64,000 bases of DNA from Oscillospiraceae bacterium (lineage in GTDB: Bacteria > Bacillota > Clostridia > Oscillospirales > CAG-272), in the NCBI GenBank assembly GCA_015065105.1, contig SVQZ01000010.1, forward strand, positions 1 to 64,000, given 5' to 3'. The position numbers and the translations under genes are program-made. Positions 41,501-50,071 of this stretch are shown here, in pieces (the stretch's first letter is position 1; each line of letters begins with the position of its first letter). A model generated the notes under the pieces. That model made no database searches, was not told where the DNA came from, and saw nothing but the letters and a program-made list of their open reading frames with translations.

Positions 41501-41796
41501 GGGTCTCCCTCACGGATACGCATGGTTCTTCTTATTTCCTTGGGTATAACAACTCTTCCGAGGTCCTCTTTTTCTCACCCTGTTGCGGTGCCCGATTCTG
41601 TCTGCGCGAACAAAGTTCGCTTGACATCATCGACCGCTGCCACTCACTCGCCTCGCTGTATCTGCCACCGGCAGCGCTCGGCTCGCTCCCCTGTTGCGCA
41701 CCCCAAGGGCACTTCCTCCGGGCGCTTTAATATATAAAAATCTCCTTGATTTACAGTTGCTGATAATAGTACCTGTAAATCAAGGGGATTTATACT
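41501..41796 (-). repeat. spoVT-5' repeat copy 1, start codon lost, carrying a 111-nt GC-rich insert (41579..41689)
   Basis: gggtctccctcacggatacgcatggttcttcttatttccttggg...atataaaaatctccttgatttacagttgctgataatagtacctgtaaatcaaggggatttatact. Confidence 0.85.
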
Positions 41797-41845
41797 ATGG
41801 GATTTGCTTTTAAAAAATATGTAATATAATTAAGTTGTTACATGT

Positions 41846-43069
41846 TTAAAACTTTTCACTAAAATAATCTAAAAGTGTTACCGTATCACCGAGCCGAAGG
41901 TTCACTTCATTTCTCAATTTGTCGGAAAAAACTTTTATAAAGTTACACACATTTTTAGGTGAGCTATTATCAACAATAAACACTTTCATAAGCATTTGGC
42001 TGTCATATGATTTGCAAGGATATTCTTTTAAATTTTCAAAACGAATGACAACATTTGTAGGTATCATTTTTGCTATAATGTTTTCGGAGATAGCTTTTAT
42101 GGTTTTTGCTTCATTTATCTTGTTTTGTAATACTTGTTCTTTGTTTGTACCTATATCTTTTTCAGATCTATATTGCTGTAGTTGAAACGCAGGAGCCCAC
42201 CTTCCCCTCTCATATTTACACCATTGAAATCTAAATGTATAATAGGTTTTATTTAAGTTTTTGTCTGTTATTACAAATAAATCCCTGGATGCCCAATGCT
42301 GGTAGTTATAATTGAAGTTGCAGTTTTCCCCAAAAATGTTTTCAAAAAGTACAGCACATGCACTTTCATTTGAACCATGGGCATCGTCTAATGCAATATA
42401 ACAACTCTCTGTATCCTCCAAGCTGTGTGTAAGTGCATAATCTCTGTTTTCCTTTTGAATTTTCAGAGCAGAATAATAATCACCCAGCAAATCATCTTTA
42501 TTTTGCTTCTCAAGAAATCTTATTATATCTTCCAAATAGACTTCCCTTACCCTCAGGCCGACACTCTTCTCCATAAGCTCTTTTGTCACCATCTCTTTTT
42601 GATTAGCAAAATCACGTTTTTGCCAACCGAAGGGGTAACCTGTTTTAAAATACACATATACTATCTCGCCCCAACCATTGAGAGAAACCTTCATTTTTTG
42701 ACACAAGTCTTCATAATAATTGTTTTTGGGTGACATCCATTCGGCTACTTTTTCCTTGCAGTACTTACCGAATTGCCCGCTGTGCAAATATGTGTTGGTT
42801 TTATTTTCAAATATTATCGGATAAAGCTTACTTCGCACACAGATCACGGCATATACATCCATATGAGAATATTGGTTGTAAGGACTTCCCGATTCAATAA
42901 TCACTTCGTTTTCTTGAATAGTATTGTCATTAAAAATAAAACGAATAAAATTCAGACCAATTTTAAAGTACTCAAATTCTGAACTATGTAAACACGCCAA
43001 CAACCAGCAAACCATGGCATCTTGCGACAACTCTCGTTTGGCGTATTTGAAAATATTCGGACGTTTCAT
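41846..43069 (-). CDS. PD-(D/E)XK nuclease superfamily protein (PDDEXK_4-like), cassette 2 cargo
   Basis: VYAVICVRSKLYPIIFENKTNTYLHSGQFGKYCKEKV; N-terminal SQDAMVCWLLACLHSSE. Confidence 0.65.
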   Translation of the reverse strand: MKRPNIFKYAKRELSQDAMVCWLLACLHSSEFEYFKIGLNFIRFIFNDNTIQENEVIIESGSPYNQYSHMDVYAVICVRSKLYPIIFENKTNTYLHSGQFGKYCKEKVAEWMSPKNNYYEDLCQKMKVSLNGWGEIVYVYFKTGYPFGWQKRDFANQKEMVTKELMEKSVGLRVREVYLEDIIRFLEKQNKDDLLGDYYSALKIQKENRDYALTHSLEDTESCYIALDDAHGSNESACAVLFENIFGENCNFNYNYQHWASRDLFVITDKNLNKTYYTFRFQWCKYERGRWAPAFQLQQYRSEKDIGTNKEQVLQNKINEAKTIKAISENIIAKMIPTNVVIRFENLKEYPCKSYDSQMLMKVFIVDNSSPKNVCNFIKVFSDKLRNEVNLRLGDTVTLLDYFSEKF

Positions 43070-43178
43070 CGTTTTCCCCTTAAATCATTTATTCTTATTA
43101 TAGTTAATTTAGTCTTTATGTATTTGTTTTGTCAATTATATCACATTTTCAAAACAATTTCAACTTGTCATAGCAGCG

Positions 43179-44093
43179 TTAATATCTGCTCAATCGAATC
43201 CCGGCAAATCTTAATTCCTTATTTGAATATGAATTATACAAATTTGAAAATATATTATTAGCTTCCTCTTCAGCGAGGATAAGCCGGCTTGCTTCAGAAT
43301 AAAGAATCCCGTCTATTTTACCTTTGAGAAAGTTGCTTAACGCCATTAACAGTCTTTGTGTTCCTTCAAATTCACCGCCGAAATACTCTGCATTGATAAA
43401 ATCATATTCATAGAATGTGTTGATACATCCGGTTTCATCTATTATATATGAAACAAAGCTACCTTCGACCCACGGTTCATCCGCAAAGGGTGGCTCCTCC
43501 TGTCTTTTGACAAATATAAAGAGTTCGCCTTTGTCACCCATACAAATAATATCTCCTTTTTCAAAAGGAATAGGCAAGTCAATATACATTTGCTTGAACC
43601 AATAGTCATATTCTGTTGTACTGCCGTCCGAAAAAGACATGATCCTGTTATTCTTTACGTCGGCACAGGGGAAATGTCTTTTATCATTGTTAATGTCGAT
43701 TTTGGATATACTGCAATACTCCAATGTCAGATGATTTTTATTTATCATCTCAAAGCATTCTTCGAAGCTTTTGCAAAAGCCGATATTATGCCATCTGTGT
43801 TGACATATATAGAAAGTGTTTTCATCATCTTTAATGAGTTTGTCGATACATCGGTTATCTGCAGCCATTTGTTTCTTCAGTATTTCATGAAGAGTATAAT
43901 CACTTCCTTTTAACGGTATATCCTCGGTGGTAGCGATGATCTCTTGCCATGCCTCATGCTTTTCGGACAAGCTTGCTTTGTTGCTCGAATAAATAATACC
44001 GGCTTTCTGCACCGGGGTCAAATCGTAACCGATACAATCAATATGAAATGCTATAGATGAGGAATTGATAAAATAATTGATGTTTTTTAACAT
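43179..44093 (-). CDS. Hypothetical protein, cassette 2 cargo
   Basis: 304-aa ORF preceded by aaaggagatcatt; no family recognised. Confidence 0.6.
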   Translation of the reverse strand: MLKNINYFINSSSIAFHIDCIGYDLTPVQKAGIIYSSNKASLSEKHEAWQEIIATTEDIPLKGSDYTLHEILKKQMAADNRCIDKLIKDDENTFYICQHRWHNIGFCKSFEECFEMINKNHLTLEYCSISKIDINNDKRHFPCADVKNNRIMSFSDGSTTEYDYWFKQMYIDLPIPFEKGDIICMGDKGELFIFVKRQEEPPFADEPWVEGSFVSYIIDETGCINTFYEYDFINAEYFGGEFEGTQRLLMALSNFLKGKIDGILYSEASRLILAEEEANNIFSNLYNSYSNKELRFAGIRLSRY

Positions 44094-44227
44094 AATGATC
44101 TCCTTTATATTTATTCCGTGGTGCCTTATTATCGTATACTCCCCCTATCTTGGTCCGTATATCAAAAAATAACAAGGGAAAAGAATAAATAAGGCAGGTG
44201 TTTGCTTGTTTGGTATTCCTCTGCAAT

Positions 44228-44320
44228 AGGGACAGCGGAGTGAATTTCACTCCGCTATTGTTCTTTTAACCACACTATGTATCGCCAAACAAAACCTGTC
44301 GATTGGTGTCGGTGAATAAC
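44228..44320. repeat. Relic cassette end: terminator plus conserved tail without the AbrB part
   Basis: gacAGCGGAGTGaattTCACTCCGCT...cacactatgtatcgccaaacaaaacctgtcgattgg; minus strand encodes DRFCLAIHSVVKRTIAE*. Confidence 0.75.
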
Positions 44321-44386
44321 TCTTGACATTTTAGGGAACATTTATTATAATAATGCTACGAAAAAGTTCCCTAAAGGAGTTCTGAT

Positions 44387-45325
44387 ATGAATAATTACCC
44401 TAAAATACAAGAGTTGCTGCAACAACGTGCTGATTTATATGCTCGACTCAACTTATTGGCTTATGACGGTACACCTGAAATTAAAGAAAATAAAAGCGGC
44501 AAATATTTATATGTTCGCCGTCGTGTCGGTAGCCGTGTAACCTCTACGTATGTTGATGTATATTCAGATACATTATATCAACTTTTACTTCGCAACAATG
44601 CCGAGGCAAAGGATTTAAGAAAGCGAATCCGTAAGGTTGAAAAATCACTTGCCGAAATAGGGTTTACTGAAAACGAATTATCACCCGCCGTAATGCTCAA
44701 CCTTGATTTTGCACGGATCAATATGAAATTGTCTATTTACGAGCAGGCTGTTTTGGAGGGTGTTGCAACATCTTTCCCGCAAACTGAAGATATTATTGAA
44801 AATGGTAAAGTTAACGGCGTTACTGCAAGCGATGTTCAAAAGATACTCAACCTTAAACACGCTTGGGAGTTTATTTTAGATAAAGATGTTTTACAGGTAA
44901 AAAGCGATTATTCTATCCTTTGCCACATCGCCAAACTTGTAAACGAAGGCTTTTTTGAAAACGGCGGCAGAATACGCGGAGTACCTGTTACAATTGGCGG
45001 TACCTCTTATATTCCACCATTTCCTATTGAAACTGTCGTTATTGAAAATATTTTATCTATCATAAATGAAAATGCGACGCCGATAGACACCGCTATTGAA
45101 CTATGTTTATACTGTATGAAAGCACAAATTTTCAATGACGGCAACAAACGAGCCTCTGTGATTTTTGCAAATCATTATCTGATTTCTAAGGCGGGCGGTT
45201 TGCTTGTCATTCCTGAATCACAAGTACCCGAATTTAAGCGATTACTAATTGGATATTACGAAGATAAGGACAATGGAGAAATCAAAGCGTTTTTAAAAGA
45301 AAACTGTCACAGAAACTTCAGATAG
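44387..45325 (+). CDS. Fic/DOC-family protein with substituted catalytic His
   Basis: AQIFNDGNKRASVIFANHYLI (Fic motif HPFxDGNKR with H to Q) and upstream AVLEGVATSFPQTEDIIENGKV; TTGACA-17-TATAAT promoter upstream. Confidence 0.75.
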   Translation: MNNYPKIQELLQQRADLYARLNLLAYDGTPEIKENKSGKYLYVRRRVGSRVTSTYVDVYSDTLYQLLLRNNAEAKDLRKRIRKVEKSLAEIGFTENELSPAVMLNLDFARINMKLSIYEQAVLEGVATSFPQTEDIIENGKVNGVTASDVQKILNLKHAWEFILDKDVLQVKSDYSILCHIAKLVNEGFFENGGRIRGVPVTIGGTSYIPPFPIETVVIENILSIINENATPIDTAIELCLYCMKAQIFNDGNKRASVIFANHYLISKAGGLLVIPESQVPEFKRLLIGYYEDKDNGEIKAFLKENCHRNFR

Positions 45326-45342
45326 CATAACGATAGGTGAAT

Positions 45343-45519
45343 TCACCTCTCGTTATATCTTTCCACCAAACTATGTATAGCCAAACAAAACCTGTCGAAA
45401 AGTGTCAATGTTGTATGTGACGGGTCTCCCTCACGGATACGCATTGTTCTTCTGATTTCTTTGGGGATAACTACACGTCCCAGGTCATCTATTCTTCTTA
45501 CTATTCCTGTTGCTTTCAT
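45343..45519 (-). CDS. 58-aa mini-SpoVT: AbrB domain plus conserved cassette tail (copy 2)
   Basis: MKATGIVRRIDDLGRVVIPKEIRRTMRIREGDPSHTTLTLFDRFCLAIHSLVERYNER*; sigma-G-like promoter and RBS conserved. Confidence 0.55.
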   Translation of the reverse strand: MKATGIVRRIDDLGRVVIPKEIRRTMRIREGDPSHTTLTLFDRFCLAIHSLVERYNER

Positions 45520-45584
45520 ATATAAAAATCTCCTTGATTTACAGTTGCTAATAATAGTATCTGTAAATTGGGGGGATTTATACT
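45422..45584 (-). repeat. spoVT-5' repeat copy 2
   Basis: gggtctccctcacggatacgcattgttcttctgatttctttggggataactacacgtcccaggtcatctattcttcttactattcctgttgctttcatatataaaaatctcc... Confidence 0.9.
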
Positions 45585-45647
45585 GAATGGGTTTACTTTT
45601 TGCAAGATTAATAGTATAATAATTAAAAACAAAAATGCGGTGTCAAA

Positions 45648-46475
45648 ATGAAGAATTTAGAATACGAAGACTATATAAAAAACAAACTGAATGAACCAAA
45701 CACATATTCTCAGGGATATGTTGCTTTTTTGGATATGATGGGATTTCAAAAATTGTGTAAAGACGAAAGCTGTGAAAGAATAAAAGCAATAATAGATGAT
45801 ATTGAATTATTTAAATATAAATTCATCAATTCCTTTTCAAAATTAGTTATTCCTGAAGATATTATCTCACAAACAACTGTGAAAATAATATCGGACAGCA
45901 TTATAGTTACAGCACCTGATAACTATTATGGGCTTTTGTATATTTTGTATTTCACCGCAACTTTACATATGATATTGTTGGATTGTGATGTGCTTTTACG
46001 TGGTGGGATAGAAAAAGGCGATTTTTTTGTGACAGAAACTACAATTTTTGGTCCTGCGGTTATTGACTCTTACGATATAGAAAATTCAACCACTTATCCT
46101 CGTGTTCAGATTTCCGCAAGTATTATTGACGATTTAAGAAAAATCGGCTTTGAAAAGAAAAAGACGGTTGACTATTACACTGATTTAAAAAACGATAAAG
46201 ATCTCCATCTTTCAGAAATAGAAACATTTATTTGTAAAGATTTTGATGATTGTTATTTTGTGCATTACTTCAACACCATTGAAAATATCGCTTTATTTCG
46301 CAATAGCGTAAAAAAAGAAAGAATATATCATTTTATCGAAGAACAAATAAAGAAATATAAAGGAAACAAAAAACTATCATTAAAATACGGTTGGCTTCGT
46401 AATTATTACGATCATTATTTAAGCAAAAGTTTTATATCAAAGATTTCGGAGGAATTACATAATGGCAGACATTAA
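45648..46475 (+). CDS. Class III nucleotidyl cyclase-like protein (cassette cargo)
   Basis: GYVAFLDMMGFQKLC (metal Asp), VKIISDSIIVTAP (second Asp), LRGGIEKGDFFVTETTIFGPAVIDSYDIENSTTYPRVQIS (R..GI..G.....G). Confidence 0.6.
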   Translation: MKNLEYEDYIKNKLNEPNTYSQGYVAFLDMMGFQKLCKDESCERIKAIIDDIELFKYKFINSFSKLVIPEDIISQTTVKIISDSIIVTAPDNYYGLLYILYFTATLHMILLDCDVLLRGGIEKGDFFVTETTIFGPAVIDSYDIENSTTYPRVQISASIIDDLRKIGFEKKKTVDYYTDLKNDKDLHLSEIETFICKDFDDCYFVHYFNTIENIALFRNSVKKERIYHFIEEQIKKYKGNKKLSLKYGWLRNYYDHYLSKSFISKISEELHNGRH

Positions 46476-47361
46476 ACTTTTTAATATAAAGGGAAAGGTT
46501 CAAGAATACCAAAGTGGCACCGTAACACTAGAAAAAGAACTGCAAACAGTCATTGAAAACAATATGGAGACCTTTTTTGGTGTAACTTTTCTTGCTTCGG
46601 AATATCGTACTACCGACGGAGGTAGAATGGACAGTATCGGCATCGACGAAAACCATTGTCCTGTTATTTTTGAATATAAACGATCTGTGAAAGACAGCGT
46701 TATCAACCAAGGCTTATTCTATCTTAACTGGCTCCTTGACCACAAAGATAGTTTTAAGGTGCTGGTAATTGAAAAATTGGGATTAAAAGCAGCTGAAACG
46801 ATTGATTGGACGATGCCTCGTGTTATCTGTGTTGCAGGTGATTTCACAAAATATGATGAATCTGCTATAAAACAAATGAACCGAAACATCAGCTTGATTC
46901 GTTACAAGAAATTCGGTGATGATCTATTGATGTTTGAACAAATAAATGAAAATATTGCTGCAGTAATAGAAGATAATACAGCTGTTATATCCACGAAAGC
47001 AAAAAATCTCGGCAAATCATTTGCAGACCATAAAAAAGAGGCACCTTCAGCAATTTTAACTATATATGAGGATATTCGCAATTTTGTTTTAAGTTTGGGA
47101 GATGATATAACAGAGAACCAATTAAAGTTTTATGTGGCTTTCAAGAAAATCAAAAACATAGTTTGTGTTGAAATTTTTAACAACAAATTAATATTACATC
47201 TAAAGCTCGATGTAACTACAGTAGATTATGAAGAAGGTTTTACAAGAGACACTTCGGGTATCGGACATTATGCAACTGGAGATGTAGAGGTTACCATTAA
47301 AAATCGTGCTGATTATGAAAAAGCAAAAGTTCTAATTGAGCGTGCATACAACGAAAACTAA
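46462..47361 (+). CDS. NucS-like PD-(D/E)XK / DUF5655 protein (cassette cargo)
   Basis: MEKELQTVIENNMETFFGVTFLASEY-type start (LEKELQTVIENNMETFFG), GGRMDSIGIDENHCPVIFEYKRSVKDSVINQGLFYLNWL, C-terminal DUF5655-like; overlaps the cyclase-like gene by 14 nt. Confidence 0.75.
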   Translation: MADIKLFNIKGKVQEYQSGTVTLEKELQTVIENNMETFFGVTFLASEYRTTDGGRMDSIGIDENHCPVIFEYKRSVKDSVINQGLFYLNWLLDHKDSFKVLVIEKLGLKAAETIDWTMPRVICVAGDFTKYDESAIKQMNRNISLIRYKKFGDDLLMFEQINENIAAVIEDNTAVISTKAKNLGKSFADHKKEAPSAILTIYEDIRNFVLSLGDDITENQLKFYVAFKKIKNIVCVEIFNNKLILHLKLDVTTVDYEEGFTRDTSGIGHYATGDVEVTIKNRADYEKAKVLIERAYNEN

Positions 47362-47381
47362 ACTTAAAAGCGAGGTGAATT

Positions 47382-47558
47382 TCACCTCGCTTTATATCTT
47401 TCCACCACACTATGTATCGCAATACAAAACTTGTCGAAAGGTGTCAATGTTGTATCCAGAGGGTCTCCCTCACGGATACGCATTGTTCTTCTTATTTCTT
47501 TGGGGATAACTACACGTCCCAGATCATCTATTCTTCTTACAATTCCTGTTGCTTTCAT
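47382..47558 (-). CDS. 58-aa mini-SpoVT: AbrB domain plus conserved cassette tail (copy 3)
   Basis: MKATGIVRRIDDLGRVVIPKEIRRTMRIREGDPLDTTLTPFDKFCIAIHSVVERYKAR*; stop lies in the terminator hairpin. Confidence 0.55.
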   Translation of the reverse strand: MKATGIVRRIDDLGRVVIPKEIRRTMRIREGDPLDTTLTPFDKFCIAIHSVVERYKAR

Positions 47559-47622
47559 ATATAAAAATCTCCTTGATTTACAGTTGCTGATAATAGTATC
47601 TGTAAAACAAGGAGATTTATAC
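47461..47622 (-). repeat. spoVT-5' repeat copy 3
   Basis: gggtctccctcacggatacgcattgttcttcttatttctttggggataactacacgtcccagatcatctattcttcttacaattcctgttgctttcat... Confidence 0.9.
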
Positions 47623-47642
47623 GGGTGAATTTGGGCTTTATC

Positions 47643-48668
47643 TTAATTGTAATATGAAAATAACGATTTCAGAGTATCATCATATTTGTCGCTGATTTTA
47701 TACGGCATTTGTTTGTAAGCAACTGAATCGGGAAATTCTAAATTCCCGTAAGCGTACCAGTAGAACTGATTGTTTGCAACAAATACGTCGCCGTATTCTT
47801 TATATATAATTCCTTTTTCATCGTAAGCTATAACAGTCATTCTTTGCTGATTAGGAAGATATTCGCAGGTTAGATTTGAAGCAACATTTTCATCAGACAA
47901 TAAAATAAGATGTGAAAACAACTCTCCATTTATTAAAAGTTCTTTTTCATATCCGTTAGATTGCTCAAAAACGATATAAGCACTCTGCGGATTAAAATCA
48001 TTCAATAGCTTTTGATAATAACCGATTTTTGTTTCTTTAACATAAAAGTCAATGTCGTGTTCCGAACGCAAATAAACCAAATCATTATCAGGCGCACCTT
48101 GTACACTTTGTAGCGCATATTCCGAAAGCAGTTTATCTAAAAATGAACCACCGTCTAATTTTATTTCGTCAACGATTTCCTCGCCTAAACGACACGAATA
48201 TCCATTCATATCCAATGGCACGTATCGTTCTCCGTAATAAGTTAAGCAGGAAAGATCATTAGTTAGAACGGCATATGATTCGCCCTTCAACGATTGTGCA
48301 ATACCTAAAAAGATAGAAACACATAGCATACAAAAAATAATTACCGAAATTATGCATACAGTAATCAACAAACGCAAATTACGGCGTTTATCTGCTTTGG
48401 CTTGATGGCATACTGTTAAAACAGTCTTTTCCACAACTTCAACAGCTTCTTCTTTAGATAAACGATCACCGTTTAGTAGTTCATTGACAGACACGTTAAA
48501 GATGTTTGAAATTTCGGGCAAAATAGTAACGTCGGGATAACCTTTGCCTGTTTCCCACCGGGAAACGGCTTTGGCGGTTACATTTAATCTCTCGGCTAAT
48601 TTCTGTTGCGTAATACCCGATTCTTTTCGCAGTTTAGCAATGAATGCACCTGTTTCTTGCGGACTCAT
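47643..48668 (-). CDS. XRE-family HTH membrane protein (cassette cargo)
   Basis: FIAKLRKESGITQQKLAERLNVTAKAVSRWETGKGYPDVTILPEISNIFNVSVNELLNG; TM LLITVCIISVIIFCMLCVSIFLG. Confidence 0.85.
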   Translation of the reverse strand: MSPQETGAFIAKLRKESGITQQKLAERLNVTAKAVSRWETGKGYPDVTILPEISNIFNVSVNELLNGDRLSKEEAVEVVEKTVLTVCHQAKADKRRNLRLLITVCIISVIIFCMLCVSIFLGIAQSLKGESYAVLTNDLSCLTYYGERYVPLDMNGYSCRLGEEIVDEIKLDGGSFLDKLLSEYALQSVQGAPDNDLVYLRSEHDIDFYVKETKIGYYQKLLNDFNPQSAYIVFEQSNGYEKELLINGELFSHLILLSDENVASNLTCEYLPNQQRMTVIAYDEKGIIYKEYGDVFVANNQFYWYAYGNLEFPDSVAYKQMPYKISDKYDDTLKSLFSYYN

Positions 48669-48777
48669 AAAAGCACCTCACTTTCAGTCATAATTGTACC
48701 GAATAGCACAGTTTTTTCAACCTATGAATCGTGGATAAACATATTTTTATTCATTATAGCACATTTTTCTGAAAAGA

Positions 48778-48810
48778 TAAAGCGAGGTGAAATTCACCTC
48801 GCTTTTGCTC
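48778..48810. terminator. Cassette terminator
   Basis: aAAGCGAGGTGAAaTTCACCTCGCTTttgc. Confidence 0.85.
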
Positions 48811-48872
48811 TTTTTACCATACTATGTATCGCCAAACAAAACCTGTCGAAATCTGTCAATGTTGTATAAAGA

Positions 48873-49141
48873 GGATCTCCCTCACGGATACGCATTGTTC
48901 TTCTTATTTCCTTGGGGATAACTACACGTCCCAGATCATCTATTCTTCTTACCCTGTTGCGGTGCCCGATTCTGTCTGCGCGAATGTGATTCGCTTGACA
49001 TCATCGACCGCTGCCACTCGCTCGCCTCGCTGTATCTGCCACCGGCAGCGCTTGGCTCGCTCCCCTGTTGCTTTCATATATAAAAATCTCCTTGATTACA
49101 TGATACTGATAATATTATCTGTAAAACAAAGGGATTTATAC
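48873..49141 (-). repeat. spoVT-5' repeat copy 4 with the 111-nt GC-rich insert (48953..49063)
   Basis: ggatctccctcacggatacgcattg...ttcttac[cctgttgcggtgcccgattctg...gctcgctcc]cctgttgctttcatatataaaaatctcc. Confidence 0.85.
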
Positions 49142-49270
49142 GTAAATGTTTTATGCACGGTCAATAATATGAATCTAAATATATTAACATAATTTATAAT
49201 ATGTGGTACCTATTTACTTTTATTTATACTTGTGTTATTATATAATCGAGTAAACAAGGAGATTGATGAA

Positions 49271-50071
49271 ATGGTTGATATATGTTTTGGTAATACTCTA
49301 ATTAGACGAATACTAAAACTTCAAAGAGAGTGCGATTACAACAATGGACAGGAAATACCGTTTCATTTTAATTACGGCATTCTTAAAGGCGACCCTATCG
49401 ATACACAAGCGCGGATTTATGCCGAAGCCCTAAGATGCTATTATCCTGATACAGATGAGGTTGAGCAAGTTTATTGTGATACCAAGAAACGCTATGATAA
49501 TGCTATAGAATGGCTGAATTCTGTGTTGCGGGATAAAAAAACCATACGTTTATGGATCAGCAATACGGCTAATGACATTTGTAACCTTTGTTGGTTGTGC
49601 CACTATACACAAAAGTATGATCCTGTTATTTTGTTGGTGAAATGTCCCGTATGTGAAAAAGACGGTCAATCAAACACTCCCGATTTACGTAAAAGCTGGG
49701 AACAAGTTTCATCCGATGACACATTTTTAAGCGCCATAGATAGTGCTGCAGCTATGACAAAGAATGAGATTCTTTTTTATGCAATGCAATGGAAACGACT
49801 TGTCAAAGAAAATATGCCTTTGCGTGTTCTCATAGATAATTCTATAATCAGTACAACAGACGATTTTTTTGATCCAATAATATAAAAGAATATTGGATCG
49901 ACACCTGTTGTTTTGCGGGAAGTTTTAGGAGAAGTGCTAACGGAAGATTGGGGCATGTCTGTTGACTTTATTTTAAGCCGCCTTGAGAAATTCATCAGCC
50001 AAGGTGTGGTATTGGTTTGTCAGGAATCCGCAGACGGTTTTGGAGAACATAGGATAATTTGCAAAGCATAA
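49271..50071 (+). pseudogene. DUF1835/DUF3658-like protein interrupted by an in-frame TAA
   Basis: MVDICFGNTLIRRILKL...DDFFDPII-TAA(49883..49885)-KNIGSTPVVLREVLGEVLTEDWGMSVDFILSRLEKFISQGVVLVCQESADGFGEHRIICKA*; same frame continues to 50071. Confidence 0.6.

Noticed and set aside
41494-41737. Plus-strand ORFs 41494..41730 and 41522..41737
   Set aside because: Lie on the antisense strand of the spoVT fragment and the GC-rich insert; no RBS
40346-49141. spoVT copies as an assembly artefact
   Set aside because: Copies differ by substitutions, by presence of the 111-nt insert and by cargo, so collapsed or duplicated assembly does not explain them
40346-49141. CRISPR-like interpretation of the repeats
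   Set aside because: Repeats are ~160-300 nt and spacing is 1-4 kb of coding DNA; no short regular repeat/spacer unit in the window
40346-49141. Classical integron
   Set aside because: No intI-like gene, repeats are not attC-like palindromes, and they are derived from a host sporulation gene; kept only as an analogy
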